Assembly (NCBI GenBank): GCA_025464995.1
Contig: JAODMO010000010.1
Coordinates: 1 to 64,000 of the forward strand
DNA length: 64,000 nucleotides
Direction: 5' to 3'
Origin: Microbacteriaceae bacterium
GTDB lineage: Bacteria; Actinomycetota; Actinomycetes; Actinomycetales; Microbacteriaceae
This document shows, one piece after another, positions 34,213-43,208 of this stretch. Each line of letters opens with the position of its first letter. Within the stretch, counting starts at the first letter, position 1. Position numbers and translations under genes: made by a program. The notes under the pieces were generated by a model that worked only from the letters and a program-made list of their open reading frames with translations, made no database searches and was not told the DNA's origin.

Positions 34213-34893
34213 CTGCGTCTCTACCTCGCGTCGACGTCACCGGCCAGGCTCGCGACGCTGCGAGCCGTGGGCGTGGAGCCCGTCCTGCTCGCGTCCAACG
34301 TCGACGAGGGCGCCGCAGTCGCCGCGGCCGGTCTGCTGACCCCACCCGACATGGTCATGCTGCTCGCGCGGCTCAAGGCGGAGGCGGTCGTGGGCCGCAT
34401 GGTCGAGCACGGGGGTTCCCGCGATACGGGCGCGGATGGCGCGGAGACGGATGCTGCGGGGCCGATCGACGGCTTCATCCTCGGCGGCGACTCGGCATTC
34501 GAACTCGACGGCGTCGTCTACGGCAAGCCGCACCTGCCGGCCGTGGCGCGGGAGCGGTGGATGCTGCAGCGGGGTCGCGAGGGCGTCCTGCACTCCGGGC
34601 ACTGGCTGATCGACCACCGCGGCGGGCGGGCGGCGGGCGCGACGGGCGGCGTCTCCTCCTCCACGGTGCGCTTCGCCGACGACATCAGCGACGAGGAGAT
34701 CGACGCCTACGTCGCGACCGGCGAACCGCTCCAGGTTGCCGGCGCCTTCACGATCGACAGCCTCGGAGCACCGTTCATCAGCGAGGTGCGGGGCGATCCG
34801 CACGCCGTGGTGGGCTTGTCGGTCGCCCTCCTGCGCCGACTCCTTCTCGAATTCGACGTGAGCTGGCCGAGCCTCTGGAACAGGAAGTTGTAG
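34213..34893 (+). CDS. Maf-family nucleoside triphosphate pyrophosphatase, CTG start
   Basis: Hydrolyses non-canonical or modified NTPs to NMPs. Read from CTG 34213 the protein has 226 residues and opens LRLYLASTSPARLATLRAVG, the Maf substrate-binding signature. VMLLARLKAEAVV follows, then ILGGDSAFELDGVVYGKP near 95 (the conserved catalytic Asp region), GREGVLHSGHWLI near 118 and a closing GDPHAVVGLSVALLRRLL. Location between carboxylase genes is common in actinobacteria. GTG 34267 would remove 18 residues including the signature. Confidence 0.85.
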   Translation: MRLYLASTSPARLATLRAVGVEPVLLASNVDEGAAVAAAGLLTPPDMVMLLARLKAEAVVGRMVEHGGSRDTGADGAETDAAGPIDGFILGGDSAFELDGVVYGKPHLPAVARERWMLQRGREGVLHSGHWLIDHRGGRAAGATGGVSSSTVRFADDISDEEIDAYVATGEPLQVAGAFTIDSLGAPFISEVRGDPHAVVGLSVALLRRLLLEFDVSWPSLWNRKL

Positions 34894-34959
34894 GCGACCT
34901 CCGTGGCGACACCGCGATTCTTGTAGACAGTGACCAAATTGACGGGGGTCCGTGCCCCC

Positions 34960-34965
34960 TAGGCT
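34960..34965 (+). promoter_or_regulatory. Leaderless promoter (-35 TTGACG, -10 TAGGCT) for the carboxylase alpha gene
   Basis: TAGGCT is followed by 8 nt and ATG 34974. TTGACG at 34939-34944 is a possible -35, though the 15-nt spacer is short. AGGGA directly before the ATG is too close (3 nt) to be a good ribosome site. Confidence 0.45.
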
Positions 34966-34973
34966 AGGGAACT

Positions 34974-36752
34974 ATGGCTCGTATCTCCAAGGTTCTAATC
35001 GCTAACCGCGGAGAGATCGCCGTCCGCGTGATCCGTGCCGCCAAAGACAGTGGCATCACCTCGGTGGCCGTGTACGCCGATCAGGATCGTGACGCTCGCC
35101 ACGTCAAGCTCGCCGACGAGGCCTACGCTCTCAACGGAGCGACATCCGCCGACTCCTATCTCGTGATCGAGAAGATCCTCTCGGTCGCCCGCCGCTCGGG
35201 CGCCGACGCCATCCACCCCGGGTACGGTTTCCTCGCCGAGAACGCGGATTTCGCGCGGGCGGTCATCGGCGCCGGCCTGATCTGGATCGGCCCCTCGCCC
35301 GAGGCGATCGAGCAGCTGGGCGACAAGGTCTCCGCGCGCCACATTGCCGAGAAGGTGGGCGCCCCGCTCGCCCCCGGCACATTGAACCCCGTCTCGGGTG
35401 CACAGGAGGTGCTTGACTTCGTCGACATCCACGGCCTGCCCGTAGCGATCAAGGCGGCCTTCGGCGGCGGCGGCCGCGGCCTCAAGGTCGCCCGCACCCG
35501 CGAGGAGATCCCCGAGCTGTTCGACTCGGCGACCCGCGAGGCCATCGCCGCTTTCGGTCGCGGCGAGTGCTTCGTCGAGAAGTACCTCGACCAGCCGCGC
35601 CACGTCGAGACCCAGTGCCTCGCCGACCAGCACGGCAACGTCGTCGTCATCTCCACCCGCGACTGCTCGCTGCAGCGCCGGCACCAGAAGCTCGTCGAGG
35701 AGGCGCCCGCACCCTTCCTCTCCGAGGAGCAGGTGCGCCAGCTGTACACCGCATCCAAGGCCATCCTCCGCGAGGTCGGCTACGTCGGGGCAGGCACCTG
35801 CGAGTTCCTCGTCGCCCAGGACGGCTCGATCTCCTTCCTCGAGGTCAACACCCGCCTCCAGGTGGAGCACCCGGTGACCGAGGAGGTCACCGGCATCGAC
35901 CTGGTGCGGGAGCAGTTCCGCATCGCGGCCGGCGGCGTGCTCGACTACGACGACCCGGTCCCGCGCGGCCACTCCATCGAATTCCGCATCAACGGCGAGG
36001 ACCCGGGACGCGGCTTCTTCCCCTCCCCCGGTCCCGTGCACGTGTTCAAGGCGCCCGGCGGCCCCGGCGTCCGGGTCGACTCGGGCGTGCAGGCCGGCGA
36101 CGTGATCTCCGGCGCCTTCGACTCGCTCCTCGCCAAGCTCATCGTGACCGGCTCGGACCGGGCGGACGCGCTCGAGCGCGCCCGGCGTGCCCTCGACGAG
36201 TTCGAGGTCGCGGGGCTGCCGACGGTGCTGCCCTTCCACCGCGCGATCGTCCGCGACGAGGCGTTCGCGCCATCGGACGGCACGCCCTTCCGGGTCTTCA
36301 CCCGGTGGATCGAGACAGAGTTCGCCGGCGGCATCGAGCCATGGTCGGGGTCGCTCACCGACCCGGAGGACGCACCGGCCGCGCTTCCCCGGCAGAGCGT
36401 TGTCGTGGAGGTCGACGGCAAGAGGATCGAGGTGAGCCTGCCCGGGCGGCTGCTCAGCGGGTCCGCCTCGTCGACTCCGCGGCCGGTGGCGCCGAAGCGG
36501 AGGGGCCGAGGCTCATCGGGACTGACCGTGTCCACCGGCAACGCCGTGAAGGCTCCCATGCAGGCGACGGTCGTCAAGCTCGCCGTCGCCGAGGGCGACG
36601 CGGTGGTCAAGGGCGACCTCGTCGCGGTGCTCGAGGCCATGAAGATGGAGCAGCCGCTGACCGCTCACCGCGACGGAACGGTGGCCCGCATCGGCGCCTC
36701 TGTCGGGGAGACGGTCGCCTCCGGCACGGTGCTCCTCGAGATCATCGACTGA
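34974..36752 (+). CDS. Acyl-CoA carboxylase alpha subunit (biotin carboxylase plus BCCP)
   Basis: Carboxylates its own biotin using ATP and bicarbonate and passes the carboxyl to the beta subunit. The 592 residues comprise the biotin carboxylase ([19 protein letters not shown] at 4-22, [15 protein letters not shown] near 80, [15 protein letters not shown] loop near 160, [18 protein letters not shown] near 285) and a C-terminal biotinyl domain with biotin lysine K557 in EAMKMEQ. It is the AccA3/PccA-type fusion typical of actinobacteria. BirA, beta and epsilon subunits are also in the window. Confidence 0.96.
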   Translation: MARISKVLIANRGEIAVRVIRAAKDSGITSVAVYADQDRDARHVKLADEAYALNGATSADSYLVIEKILSVARRSGADAIHPGYGFLAENADFARAVIGAGLIWIGPSPEAIEQLGDKVSARHIAEKVGAPLAPGTLNPVSGAQEVLDFVDIHGLPVAIKAAFGGGGRGLKVARTREEIPELFDSATREAIAAFGRGECFVEKYLDQPRHVETQCLADQHGNVVVISTRDCSLQRRHQKLVEEAPAPFLSEEQVRQLYTASKAILREVGYVGAGTCEFLVAQDGSISFLEVNTRLQVEHPVTEEVTGIDLVREQFRIAAGGVLDYDDPVPRGHSIEFRINGEDPGRGFFPSPGPVHVFKAPGGPGVRVDSGVQAGDVISGAFDSLLAKLIVTGSDRADALERARRALDEFEVAGLPTVLPFHRAIVRDEAFAPSDGTPFRVFTRWIETEFAGGIEPWSGSLTDPEDAPAALPRQSVVVEVDGKRIEVSLPGRLLSGSASSTPRPVAPKRRGRGSSGLTVSTGNAVKAPMQATVVKLAVAEGDAVVKGDLVAVLEAMKMEQPLTAHRDGTVARIGASVGETVASGTVLLEIID

Positions 36753-36757
36753 CCGGA

Positions 36758-36778
36758 GCCGCACCTTGCGGTGGCGGC
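36758..36778. terminator. Hairpin between convergent carboxylase alpha and quinone dehydrogenase genes
   Basis: GCCGCACC (36758-36765) pairs with GGTGGCGGC (36770-36778) with one bulged base and a 4-nt loop. The genes converge here with 39 bp between them. Confidence 0.4.
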
Positions 36779-36791
36779 AGGACGGGAGTCG

Positions 36792-38228
36792 TCAGTTGAC
36801 GATGTGCATCGCCCTGGCCGCATCGGTGATCGCGCCCGATATCGACGGGTAGACGCTGAACGACCGCGCGAGCTGGTCCACCGTGAGGCGGTGCTCCACC
36901 GCCATCGTGATGGGCAGGATCAGCTCGGAGGCGCGGGGCGCCACGACGACTCCGCCGATCACCGTCCCGGATCCGGTGCGTGCGAACAGCTTGACGAAGC
37001 CGTCCTTGACGCCCTGCATCTTGGCGCGGGGGTTGCTCGACAGCGGCAGCTTGTAGATCTGGCCCTGCGCGATCCCCTCCTCGATCTGCTTCTGCGACCA
37101 GCCGACGGTGGCGATCTCGGGCTGGGTGAAGATGTTGCTCGCGACGTTCCTCAGCTCGAAGGGCGTGACGACATCGCCCATGGCGTGGAAGACCGCGGTG
37201 CGCCCCTGCATCGATGCGACGGACGCGAGGGGCAGCGAGGTGCTGCAGTCCCCCGCGGCGTACACGGACGGCACGGAGGTGCGGGCGACCCTGTTCACCC
37301 GGATGTGGCCGGTGTCGGTCAGCTGCACGCCGGCCTCCTCCAGGCCGATTCCCGCGGTGTTCGGCACGGCGCCGACCGCCATGAGGCAGTGGCTGCCCTC
37401 CAGCGTCCGCCCGTCACCGAGGGTGACGAGCACGCCGTCGTCGGTGCGCTCCACGCTCTGGGCCCTGCTGCGGGACAGCACCGTCATGCCGTTGCGGGTG
37501 AAGACGTCCTCGATCACCGCGGCGGCGTCGGCGTCCTCGCCCGGCAGCACCTGGTCGCGGCTGGAGACGAGGGTGACCTTGGCGCCGAGCGCGGTGTACG
37601 CGGACGCGAACTCGGCCCCCGTGACGCCCGAGCCGACGACGATGAGGTGCTCGGGAACCTGGTCGAGGGTGTAGAGCTGCGTCCAGGTGAGGATGCGCTC
37701 GCCGTCGGGAACGGCCGTCGGCAGCACCCGTGGGCTGGCGCCGACCGCGATGACGATGGTGTCGAGCTCGATCTCGTCGAAGTCGCGGCCACCCTTGCCC
37801 TTCGCGGTCGATGCGACCAGCTTGTTGGGGCCCTCGAGACGGCCCTCGCCCGAGACGATCCGCACGCCGGCGCGCTTGAGGTTCTCCCGCATGTCCTCGG
37901 ACTGCTGGCGGGCGAGGCCGGTGAGGCGCTTGTTGACCGCGGCGAGGTTCACGGCGATCTCCGGCCGCACGGCCCGCCCGCTCTCCCCGCGGGCGAAGAA
38001 CTGCACGCCGAGGTCCGCGGACTCGCCGATCGCCATGGCCGCCTCGGCGGTCGCGATGAGGGTCTTGGAGGGGACCACGTCGGTCAGCACCGCGGAGCCG
38101 CCGACGCCCACGCGCTCGATGAGGGTCACCTCGGCGCCGAGCTGGGCCCCCGCGATGGCCGCCTCGTACCCTCCGGGGCCACCCCCGAGCACACCGATCC
38201 GCTGCTTGCGCTCGAATTCATTCGCCAT
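36792..38228 (-). CDS. NAD(P)H-quinone dehydrogenase of the LpdA type
   Basis: A 478-residue flavoprotein of the pyridine nucleotide-disulfide oxidoreductase family. GVLGGGPGGYEAAIAGAQLG near residue 12 binds FAD, VVGSGVTGAEFASAY near 185 binds NAD(P)H, and YAAGDCSTSLPLASVA near 310 binds FAD. At the usual redox-disulfide site the sequence is GVGGSAVLTDVVPSKTLI, with no CxxxxC pair, as in mycobacterial LpdA (a quinone reductase). ATG 38228 chosen; ATG 38237 is close by. Confidence 0.88.
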   Translation of the reverse strand: MANEFERKQRIGVLGGGPGGYEAAIAGAQLGAEVTLIERVGVGGSAVLTDVVPSKTLIATAEAAMAIGESADLGVQFFARGESGRAVRPEIAVNLAAVNKRLTGLARQQSEDMRENLKRAGVRIVSGEGRLEGPNKLVASTAKGKGGRDFDEIELDTIVIAVGASPRVLPTAVPDGERILTWTQLYTLDQVPEHLIVVGSGVTGAEFASAYTALGAKVTLVSSRDQVLPGEDADAAAVIEDVFTRNGMTVLSRSRAQSVERTDDGVLVTLGDGRTLEGSHCLMAVGAVPNTAGIGLEEAGVQLTDTGHIRVNRVARTSVPSVYAAGDCSTSLPLASVASMQGRTAVFHAMGDVVTPFELRNVASNIFTQPEIATVGWSQKQIEEGIAQGQIYKLPLSSNPRAKMQGVKDGFVKLFARTGSGTVIGGVVVAPRASELILPITMAVEHRLTVDQLARSFSVYPSISGAITDAARAMHIVN

Positions 38229-38481
38229 TCCGCCCATTCTTCCGTATGCGGGCCCCTGGTCGGGCAGGCGCGGCCTCCACGACAGGGCGGCACGACCTCC
38301 TGGGGCCCCGCCGCCCTCGACGCGTGGCCATCGGTCCAGGACTTCCTCGCCCGGGAGCGGACGCCCTCCCTCCTTTTGCGCTCCGGCGGCGCGATCCTGG
38401 CCGCGGGGACCGGCCTTTCCCGGCGAGCACCTTCTCCGAGGCGACCCAGGAGACGCCCTGAAACAGGATCTGCGCTCCCCC

Positions 38482-38487
38482 TAGGGT
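38482..38487 (+). promoter_or_regulatory. Leaderless promoter -10 (TAGGGT) for purine nucleoside phosphorylase
   Basis: TAGGGT, 7 nt, then ATG 38495. The GGAAGG that overlaps the gap is only 1-2 nt from the ATG, too near for a ribosome site. Confidence 0.45.
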
Positions 38488-38494
38488 GGAAGGC

Positions 38495-39325
38495 ATGTCG
38501 CACGCAGAGTCGCCTCTCGACGATCCCGGAACCGACCCGTTCGCGGTCGCCGCCCGCGCAGCCCAGCAGCTCGCCGCCGCGACCGGGGTGCCCCGCCACG
38601 ACATCGCGCTCACCCTCGGCAGCGGCTGGGGCGGGGCTGCGGACCTCCTGGGCGAGACCGTCGCAACCGTCCCCGCCGGCGAGATCGAGGGCTTCACCGA
38701 GTCAGGAGTCGTCGGCCACTCCGGCACCCTCCGTTCGCTCCGACTCCCGAACGGACAGCACGCGCTCGTGATCGGCGCCCGCACCCACTTCTATGAAGGG
38801 CGCGGGGTGCGCCGGGTCGTGCACAGCGTGCGAACCGCGGCGGCGACGGGCGCGCGGGTGATGGTGCTCACCAACGGCGCGGGCGGCATCAAGCGGCACT
38901 GGACGCCCGGAACGCCCGTGCTGATCAGCGACCACATCAACCTGACCGCCGCATCGCCCCTCGAGGGCCCGACCTTCGTCGACCTCACCGACCTCTACTC
39001 CAGCCGGCTGCGGGACATCGCCCGATCTGTGGACCCGGCACTCGACGAGGGCGTCTACGTTCAGTTCCGGGGGCCCCACTACGAGACGCCGGCCGAGGTG
39101 CGGATGGCCGAGACGCTGGGCGGCTCCATCGTCGGCATGTCGACCGCCCTCGAGGCCATCGCGGCCCGGCATGCGGGCATGGAGGTCCTCGGCCTCTCGC
39201 TCATCACCAACCTCGCCGCCGGCATCCAGACCGAGCCGCTCAGCCACGCGGAGGTGCTCGCCGCCGGCCGCGCCGCCGAGAGCACGCTGGCACGACTGCT
39301 GACCGAGATCGTGCACCGCCTGTGA
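38495..39325 (+). CDS. Purine-nucleoside phosphorylase
   Basis: Phosphorolytically splits purine nucleosides to base and (deoxy)ribose-1-phosphate. The 276 residues match the trimeric family: LTLGSGWGGAADLL near residue 38 (phosphate loop), HSGTLRSLRLPNGQ near 72, TNGAGGIKRHWTPGT near 127, the substrate-binding YVQFRGPHYETPAEVRM near 187 (Glu) and MSTALEAIAARHAG near 210. The mutase gene overlaps its stop, so ribose-1-phosphate can be isomerised by the next product. Confidence 0.94.
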   Translation: MSHAESPLDDPGTDPFAVAARAAQQLAAATGVPRHDIALTLGSGWGGAADLLGETVATVPAGEIEGFTESGVVGHSGTLRSLRLPNGQHALVIGARTHFYEGRGVRRVVHSVRTAAATGARVMVLTNGAGGIKRHWTPGTPVLISDHINLTAASPLEGPTFVDLTDLYSSRLRDIARSVDPALDEGVYVQFRGPHYETPAEVRMAETLGGSIVGMSTALEAIAARHAGMEVLGLSLITNLAAGIQTEPLSHAEVLAAGRAAESTLARLLTEIVHRL

Positions 39326-40980
39326 CCCCCGCGCAGCTGACCGACGCCGCCCGGGCCTGGATGGCACAGGATCCGGACCCGGAGACGCGCGCCGAGCTCG
39401 AGGCGCTGCTCGCCGACGGCGGAGCGGATGCGCTCGCCGACCTGCGCGACCGCTTCGAGACCCGCCTCCTGTTCGGCACCGCAGGCCTCCGCGGCAGGCT
39501 CGGCGCCGGCCCGAACCGGATGAATCGGGTGGTCGTGGCACAGACCACGGCAGGCCTCGCCCGGTTCCTCCTCGCCACCGAGCGGCACCCGTCCGTCGTC
39601 GTGGGCTGCGACGGGCGCAAGAACTCGGCCGTGTTCGCGCAGGACGCCGCGGAGGTGCTGGCCGGTGCGGGGATCCGGGCGATCCTGCTGCCCCGCCTCC
39701 TGCCGACCCCGGTGCTCGCCTTCGCGGTGCGCCACCTGCAGGCGTCGGCGGGCGTGATGATCACCGCCTCGCACAACCCCGCCGAGGACAACGGGTACAA
39801 GCTCTATCTCGGCGGCGAGAGCGCCGGCAGTCAGATCGTGCCCCCGGCGGACAGCGAGGTCCTCACCTTCATCGAGGAGGTCGTGGCAGGGGGCCCCGCG
39901 GACCGGATCCCGCGCTTCCCCGGCTACGAGGAGGCGGACGAGCGGATCGTCGAGGCGTACGTGGCCGCAACCGCGGTCGAGCCGGCGAGCGCGCCGTCGG
40001 CCCTGCGCTGGGTCTACACGCCTCTGCACGGCGTCGGCTGGGAGACCGCGGAGCGGGTCTTCGACCGGTCCGGCTTCCCCGCCCCCGTTCCCGTGACCGC
40101 CCAGCTGCAGCCCGACGCGACCTTCCCCACGGTCGCCTTCCCGAACCCGGAGGAGAAGGGCGCCCTCGATCTGGCGCTCGCCACCGCGGACGCCGAGGGG
40201 ATCGACGTCGTGGTGGCGAACGACCCCGATGCGGACCGCCTCGCCGCCGCCATCCGCGGCGAGGCCGGCTGGCAGATCCTGAGTGGCAACCAGCTCGGGC
40301 TGCTCCTCGGCTGGGCCTGCGCCGACAGGGCCCGGCGCGACGGCAGGTCCGGGACGCTGGCCGCCTCGCTGGTGTCGACGCCGGGCCTCCGCAGGATCGC
40401 CGAGCACTACGGGCTCGGCTACACCGAGACCCTCACGGGCTTCAAGTGGATCTCCCGGGTTCCCGGCCTGCTGTTCGGGTTCGAGGAGGCCCTCGGCTTC
40501 CTCGTGGATCCCGACAAGGTGCGCGACAAGGACGGCATCTCCGCTGCGGTCGCGTTCCTCCGGGAGCTGACCGAGCTGGAGACCGCCGGGACCTCCTTCG
40601 CCGAGCACCAGCGCGAGTTCGATGCGACCTTCGGGGCGTTCGCGTCCGCCCAGATCTCCGTCCGGGTGACCTCCCTCGACCAGATCGCGGCCGGCATGAC
40701 TCGGCTCCGCACCTCGCCGCCGGCGAGCATCGGAGGCCTCGCGGTGCAGCGGATGGACGACCTCCTCCGCGGCGGCGGAGAGCTGCCGCCGAGCGACGTG
40801 CTGCGGTTCCGGCTCGACGGCGGCGCCCGCCTCATCGCCCGCCCGAGCGGGACCGAGCCGAAGCTCAAGCTCTACCTCGATGTGGAGGCGCTCAGCGGCT
40901 CGGTCGAGGAGCGCAGGGCGGCTGCACGAGCCACCCTGGACGCGCTGCGATCAGGAGCGGACGACCTGCTCGCGGGTTAG
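39322..40980 (+). CDS. Phospho-sugar mutase (phosphomannomutase/phosphopentomutase-like)
   Basis: A 552-residue alpha-D-phosphohexomutase. It has FGTAGLRGRLGAGPNRMN near 48, active-site TASHNPAEDNGYK near 148 with the phospho-Ser, metal-binding NDPDADRLA near 300, sugar-binding GFKWI/FEEALGF near 375-395 and the phosphate-binding ARPSGTEPKLKLYL near 510. Length fits the PGM2/phosphopentomutase-like branch better than the 450-residue bacterial ManB. Coupling to the phosphorylase (GTGA at 39322) favours ribose-1-phosphate to ribose-5-phosphate conversion. Confidence 0.9.
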   Translation: MTPAQLTDAARAWMAQDPDPETRAELEALLADGGADALADLRDRFETRLLFGTAGLRGRLGAGPNRMNRVVVAQTTAGLARFLLATERHPSVVVGCDGRKNSAVFAQDAAEVLAGAGIRAILLPRLLPTPVLAFAVRHLQASAGVMITASHNPAEDNGYKLYLGGESAGSQIVPPADSEVLTFIEEVVAGGPADRIPRFPGYEEADERIVEAYVAATAVEPASAPSALRWVYTPLHGVGWETAERVFDRSGFPAPVPVTAQLQPDATFPTVAFPNPEEKGALDLALATADAEGIDVVVANDPDADRLAAAIRGEAGWQILSGNQLGLLLGWACADRARRDGRSGTLAASLVSTPGLRRIAEHYGLGYTETLTGFKWISRVPGLLFGFEEALGFLVDPDKVRDKDGISAAVAFLRELTELETAGTSFAEHQREFDATFGAFASAQISVRVTSLDQIAAGMTRLRTSPPASIGGLAVQRMDDLLRGGGELPPSDVLRFRLDGGARLIARPSGTEPKLKLYLDVEALSGSVEERRAAARATLDALRSGADDLLAG

Positions 40981-41006
40981 GCGGAGTGGCGGCGGGCGCT
41001 GACCGA

Positions 41007-41279
41007 TCAGCCGAGCGCGGTCTCGAGCTTCGCCGCGAGCTCCTCCTGGTCGAGGATGTTCTCGATCACGATGACGTCCGCGAAGGTCCTGCCGATCGCC
41101 TCGACGTGCTCCGCGGTCGTGAGGATGATCTGCGCGTCGTCGGCGTCCGTCGTCACGCTCGAGACGTCCGAGGCCGTGACCTCCGCCCGGTAGCCCAGGC
41201 GCTGCAGCGCGCGCTCGGCGCTGACCTTGAGGATTGCGGATGTGCCGATGCCCGCGCCACAGATGGCGACGATCTTCAC
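41007..41279 (-). CDS. Orphan PTS IIB protein (ascorbate/galactitol type)
   Basis: A 90-residue sugar-phosphotransferase IIB domain. KIVAICGAGIGTSAILKV contains the phosphorylated Cys7, and the fold ends with an ENILDQEELAAKL helix. No IIA or IIC gene lies within the window; the neighbours are a mutase and adenosine deaminase. Partner proteins may be elsewhere, or the protein may be regulatory. TACACT 6 nt before the GTG indicates a leaderless mRNA. Confidence 0.88.
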   Translation of the reverse strand: MKIVAICGAGIGTSAILKVSAERALQRLGYRAEVTASDVSSVTTDADDAQIILTTAEHVEAIGRTFADVIVIENILDQEELAAKLETALG

Positions 41280-41285
41280 GCGCTC

Positions 41286-41291
41286 AGTGTA
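41286..41291 (-). promoter_or_regulatory. Leaderless promoter -10 (TACACT) for the PTS IIB gene
   Basis: TACACT on the minus strand, a 6-nt gap and GTG 41279. No ribosome site is seen. Confidence 0.45.
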
Positions 41292-41325
41292 GGTCGGGGT
41301 CCGCCGACCGGTAAGCGCCGCGCCC

Positions 41326-42453
41326 TCATGCTCCGGCCCGCTCGAAGCCGTCGCTGATCCGGTCCGCGAGCTCCTCGCGGTCCTCCACGGAGAGGAATGC
41401 GGCCGCGGCCGCGTTGAGCTGGAACACCTCGAGGTCGGCCAGGTCGTAGCCGAAGGCGTCGACGAGGAGGGCCAGCTCGCGGGTGATCGTCGTGCCGCTC
41501 ATCAGCCGGTTGTCGGTGTTGACGGTCACTCGGAAGCCGAGCTGGTAGAGCAGATCGAAGGGGTGGTCGGCGAGCTCGTCGCCCCACTCCTCGATCGCGC
41601 CCGTCTGCAGGTTGGACGAGGGCGAGAGCTCGAGGGCGATCTCGCGGTCCTTCACCCAGTGCGCCAGCCGGCCGAGGCTCACCCAGGTGTTGGTGTCGTC
41701 CTCGCCTTCGATGTCGATGTCCAGCGCGAGGCGCACGCCGTGACCGAGGCGGAGGGCGCGACCGTCGAGCAGGGCGCTGCTGATGCTGTCCAGGTCGGCG
41801 GCCTCGCCGGCGTGCACGGTCACGGGCAGCCAGTTCTCGGCGAGGAGGTCGAAGGCGTCGATCAGGCGGCTGGGCGGGAACCCCGCCTCCGGTCCGGCGA
41901 TGTCGAAGCCGACCACGCCGCCGGCTCGGTGCCGCAGGGCGAGCTCCGCGATCTCCAGTCCCCGATCCGCCTGGCGCATCGCGGACACGAGCTGGCCGAC
42001 GCGGAGATCCGAGCCCGAGGCCCGGCGCACGTCCTCGATGCCCAGCTCGATGCCCTCCTGCACGGCCTCGACGGCCGCGTCGAGGGTGAGGCCGCGCTCG
42101 AGGTGCTGCTCGGGAGCCCAGCGGATCTCGCCGTACACCACGCCGTCGGAGCCGAGATCCTGCACGAACTCGCGCGCGACCCGGATGAGGGCCGGGGCCG
42201 TCTGCATCACGGCGGTCGTGACCGAGAACGTCTCGAGGTACTTCGGCAGGGACCCGGAATCCGCCTGGGTGCGGAACCAGGCGCCGAGGCTCTCGGCGTC
42301 CGCGGCAGGCACCTCGAGGCCCGCCTCGTCGGCGAGCTCGAGGATCGTCTCAGGACGGAGACCGCCGTCGAGATGGTCGTGCAGACTCACCTTCGGCAGG
42401 GAGGCGAGGTCGACGCGGCCGTCGTTGATCAGGTACTCCCCCGGGATGCTCAC
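41326..42453 (-). CDS. add: Adenosine deaminase
   Basis: Deaminates (deoxy)adenosine to (deoxy)inosine, which the nearby phosphorylase can split. The 375-residue TIM-barrel enzyme has zinc ligands in SLHDHLDGG near residue 24, GFDIAGPEAGFP near 180, VHAGEAAD near 213, GHGVRLALD near 240 and the VNTDNRLMSGTTI zinc/acid segment near 310. GTG 42453 is preceded by TAGATT at 6 nt. It follows the IclR gene with the promoter inside the regulator's stop codon. Confidence 0.94.
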   Translation of the reverse strand: MSIPGEYLINDGRVDLASLPKVSLHDHLDGGLRPETILELADEAGLEVPAADAESLGAWFRTQADSGSLPKYLETFSVTTAVMQTAPALIRVAREFVQDLGSDGVVYGEIRWAPEQHLERGLTLDAAVEAVQEGIELGIEDVRRASGSDLRVGQLVSAMRQADRGLEIAELALRHRAGGVVGFDIAGPEAGFPPSRLIDAFDLLAENWLPVTVHAGEAADLDSISSALLDGRALRLGHGVRLALDIDIEGEDDTNTWVSLGRLAHWVKDREIALELSPSSNLQTGAIEEWGDELADHPFDLLYQLGFRVTVNTDNRLMSGTTITRELALLVDAFGYDLADLEVFQLNAAAAAFLSVEDREELADRISDGFERAGA

Positions 42454-42459
42454 CCGCCC

Positions 42460-42465
42460 AATCTA
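42460..42465 (-). promoter_or_regulatory. Leaderless promoter -10 (TAGATT) for adenosine deaminase
   Basis: TAGATT on the minus strand, 6 nt, then GTG 42453. The TAG of the hexamer is the stop codon of the upstream IclR-family gene (42463-42465). Confidence 0.5.
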
Positions 42466-43206
42466 TCGGGCCGGGTCGTCGCCGCTCGAGGTTGATTCCC
42501 GCTGCTCGCCGAGCGCGAGCCCGATCGCCGCGGCGGCCTCGGCGACAGCGGTGCGCACGGCCGGCAGCGCCACTCCGCTGTACGAGGTGGCCACATAGGG
42601 CACGGTGAGCGCGGCGACGGCGACCGGATCGGGGCCGAACACCGGGTAGGCGATGTCGGTGATGCCGGCGTGCAGCCCGTCCTCCCGCTCCCCGTGCCCG
42701 GCGCGGCGCAGGTCCGCTGCCCCGACATCCGAGGACCCGCCCGGCCCGAACGCGCGGAGCACGGCGCCGGTCAGCGACTCCCCCACCGGGAAGAGCGCCC
42801 CCACCCGCACGGAGAACCCGAACGCCGTGGGGCTCTCCTCCTGCGCCACCACCCGCACCGAGTCGCCCTCGCGAACGCCCAGGTTGCACGACTGGCCGAG
42901 CTGGTCCGCCAGGCGGCGCATGGGCGGCGCGGCAGCGGCGAGCAGCCCACGCAGCGGAGGCTGCCGGTGAGCGAGATCGAACAGCCGGGGAGAGAGCAGG
43001 TAGCCGCCCGACCCGGTGCGCACGAGGAAGCCGCGACGCTCGAGGGTCAGGAGCACCCGGAACAGCTGGCCCACACTGCGGCCGAGAGCGACCGCGATCT
43101 CGGTCTGGGTCCGCGGGCCCGAGGAGTCGGCCAGCAGCTCGAGCACGTCGAGGCCCTTCTCGAGTGCGGGCGCCGCGTAGCCGGGTGCGCCGTCCGTCTG
43201 CGGCAT
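42463..43206 (-). CDS. IclR-family transcriptional regulator
   Basis: A 247-residue regulator. Residues 15-75 are the winged helix (LEKGLDVLELLADSSGPRTQ, IAVALGRSVGQLFRVLLTLE, FLVRTGSGGYLLSP). The effector domain follows, with LADQLGQSCNLGVREG and VGALFPVGESLTGAVLRAFG. It starts 2 nt after the SAHH-like gene and precedes adenosine deaminase, so it probably controls this nucleoside operon. The operator may be the palindromes at 44429-44458. Confidence 0.88.
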   Translation of the reverse strand: MPQTDGAPGYAAPALEKGLDVLELLADSSGPRTQTEIAVALGRSVGQLFRVLLTLERRGFLVRTGSGGYLLSPRLFDLAHRQPPLRGLLAAAAPPMRRLADQLGQSCNLGVREGDSVRVVAQEESPTAFGFSVRVGALFPVGESLTGAVLRAFGPGGSSDVGAADLRRAGHGEREDGLHAGITDIAYPVFGPDPVAVAALTVPYVATSYSGVALPAVRTAVAEAAAAIGLALGEQRESTSSGDDPAR

Positions 43207-43208
43207 GG

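Noticed and set aside
38238-38494. Possible coding remnant between the quinone dehydrogenase and PNP genes
   Set aside because: One plus-strand frame looks protein-like (AALDAWPSVQDFLARE) with GC-rich third positions, but it has no ATG/GTG start in place, no known domain, and merges into PNP in another frame. I see no supported gene in these 257 bp.
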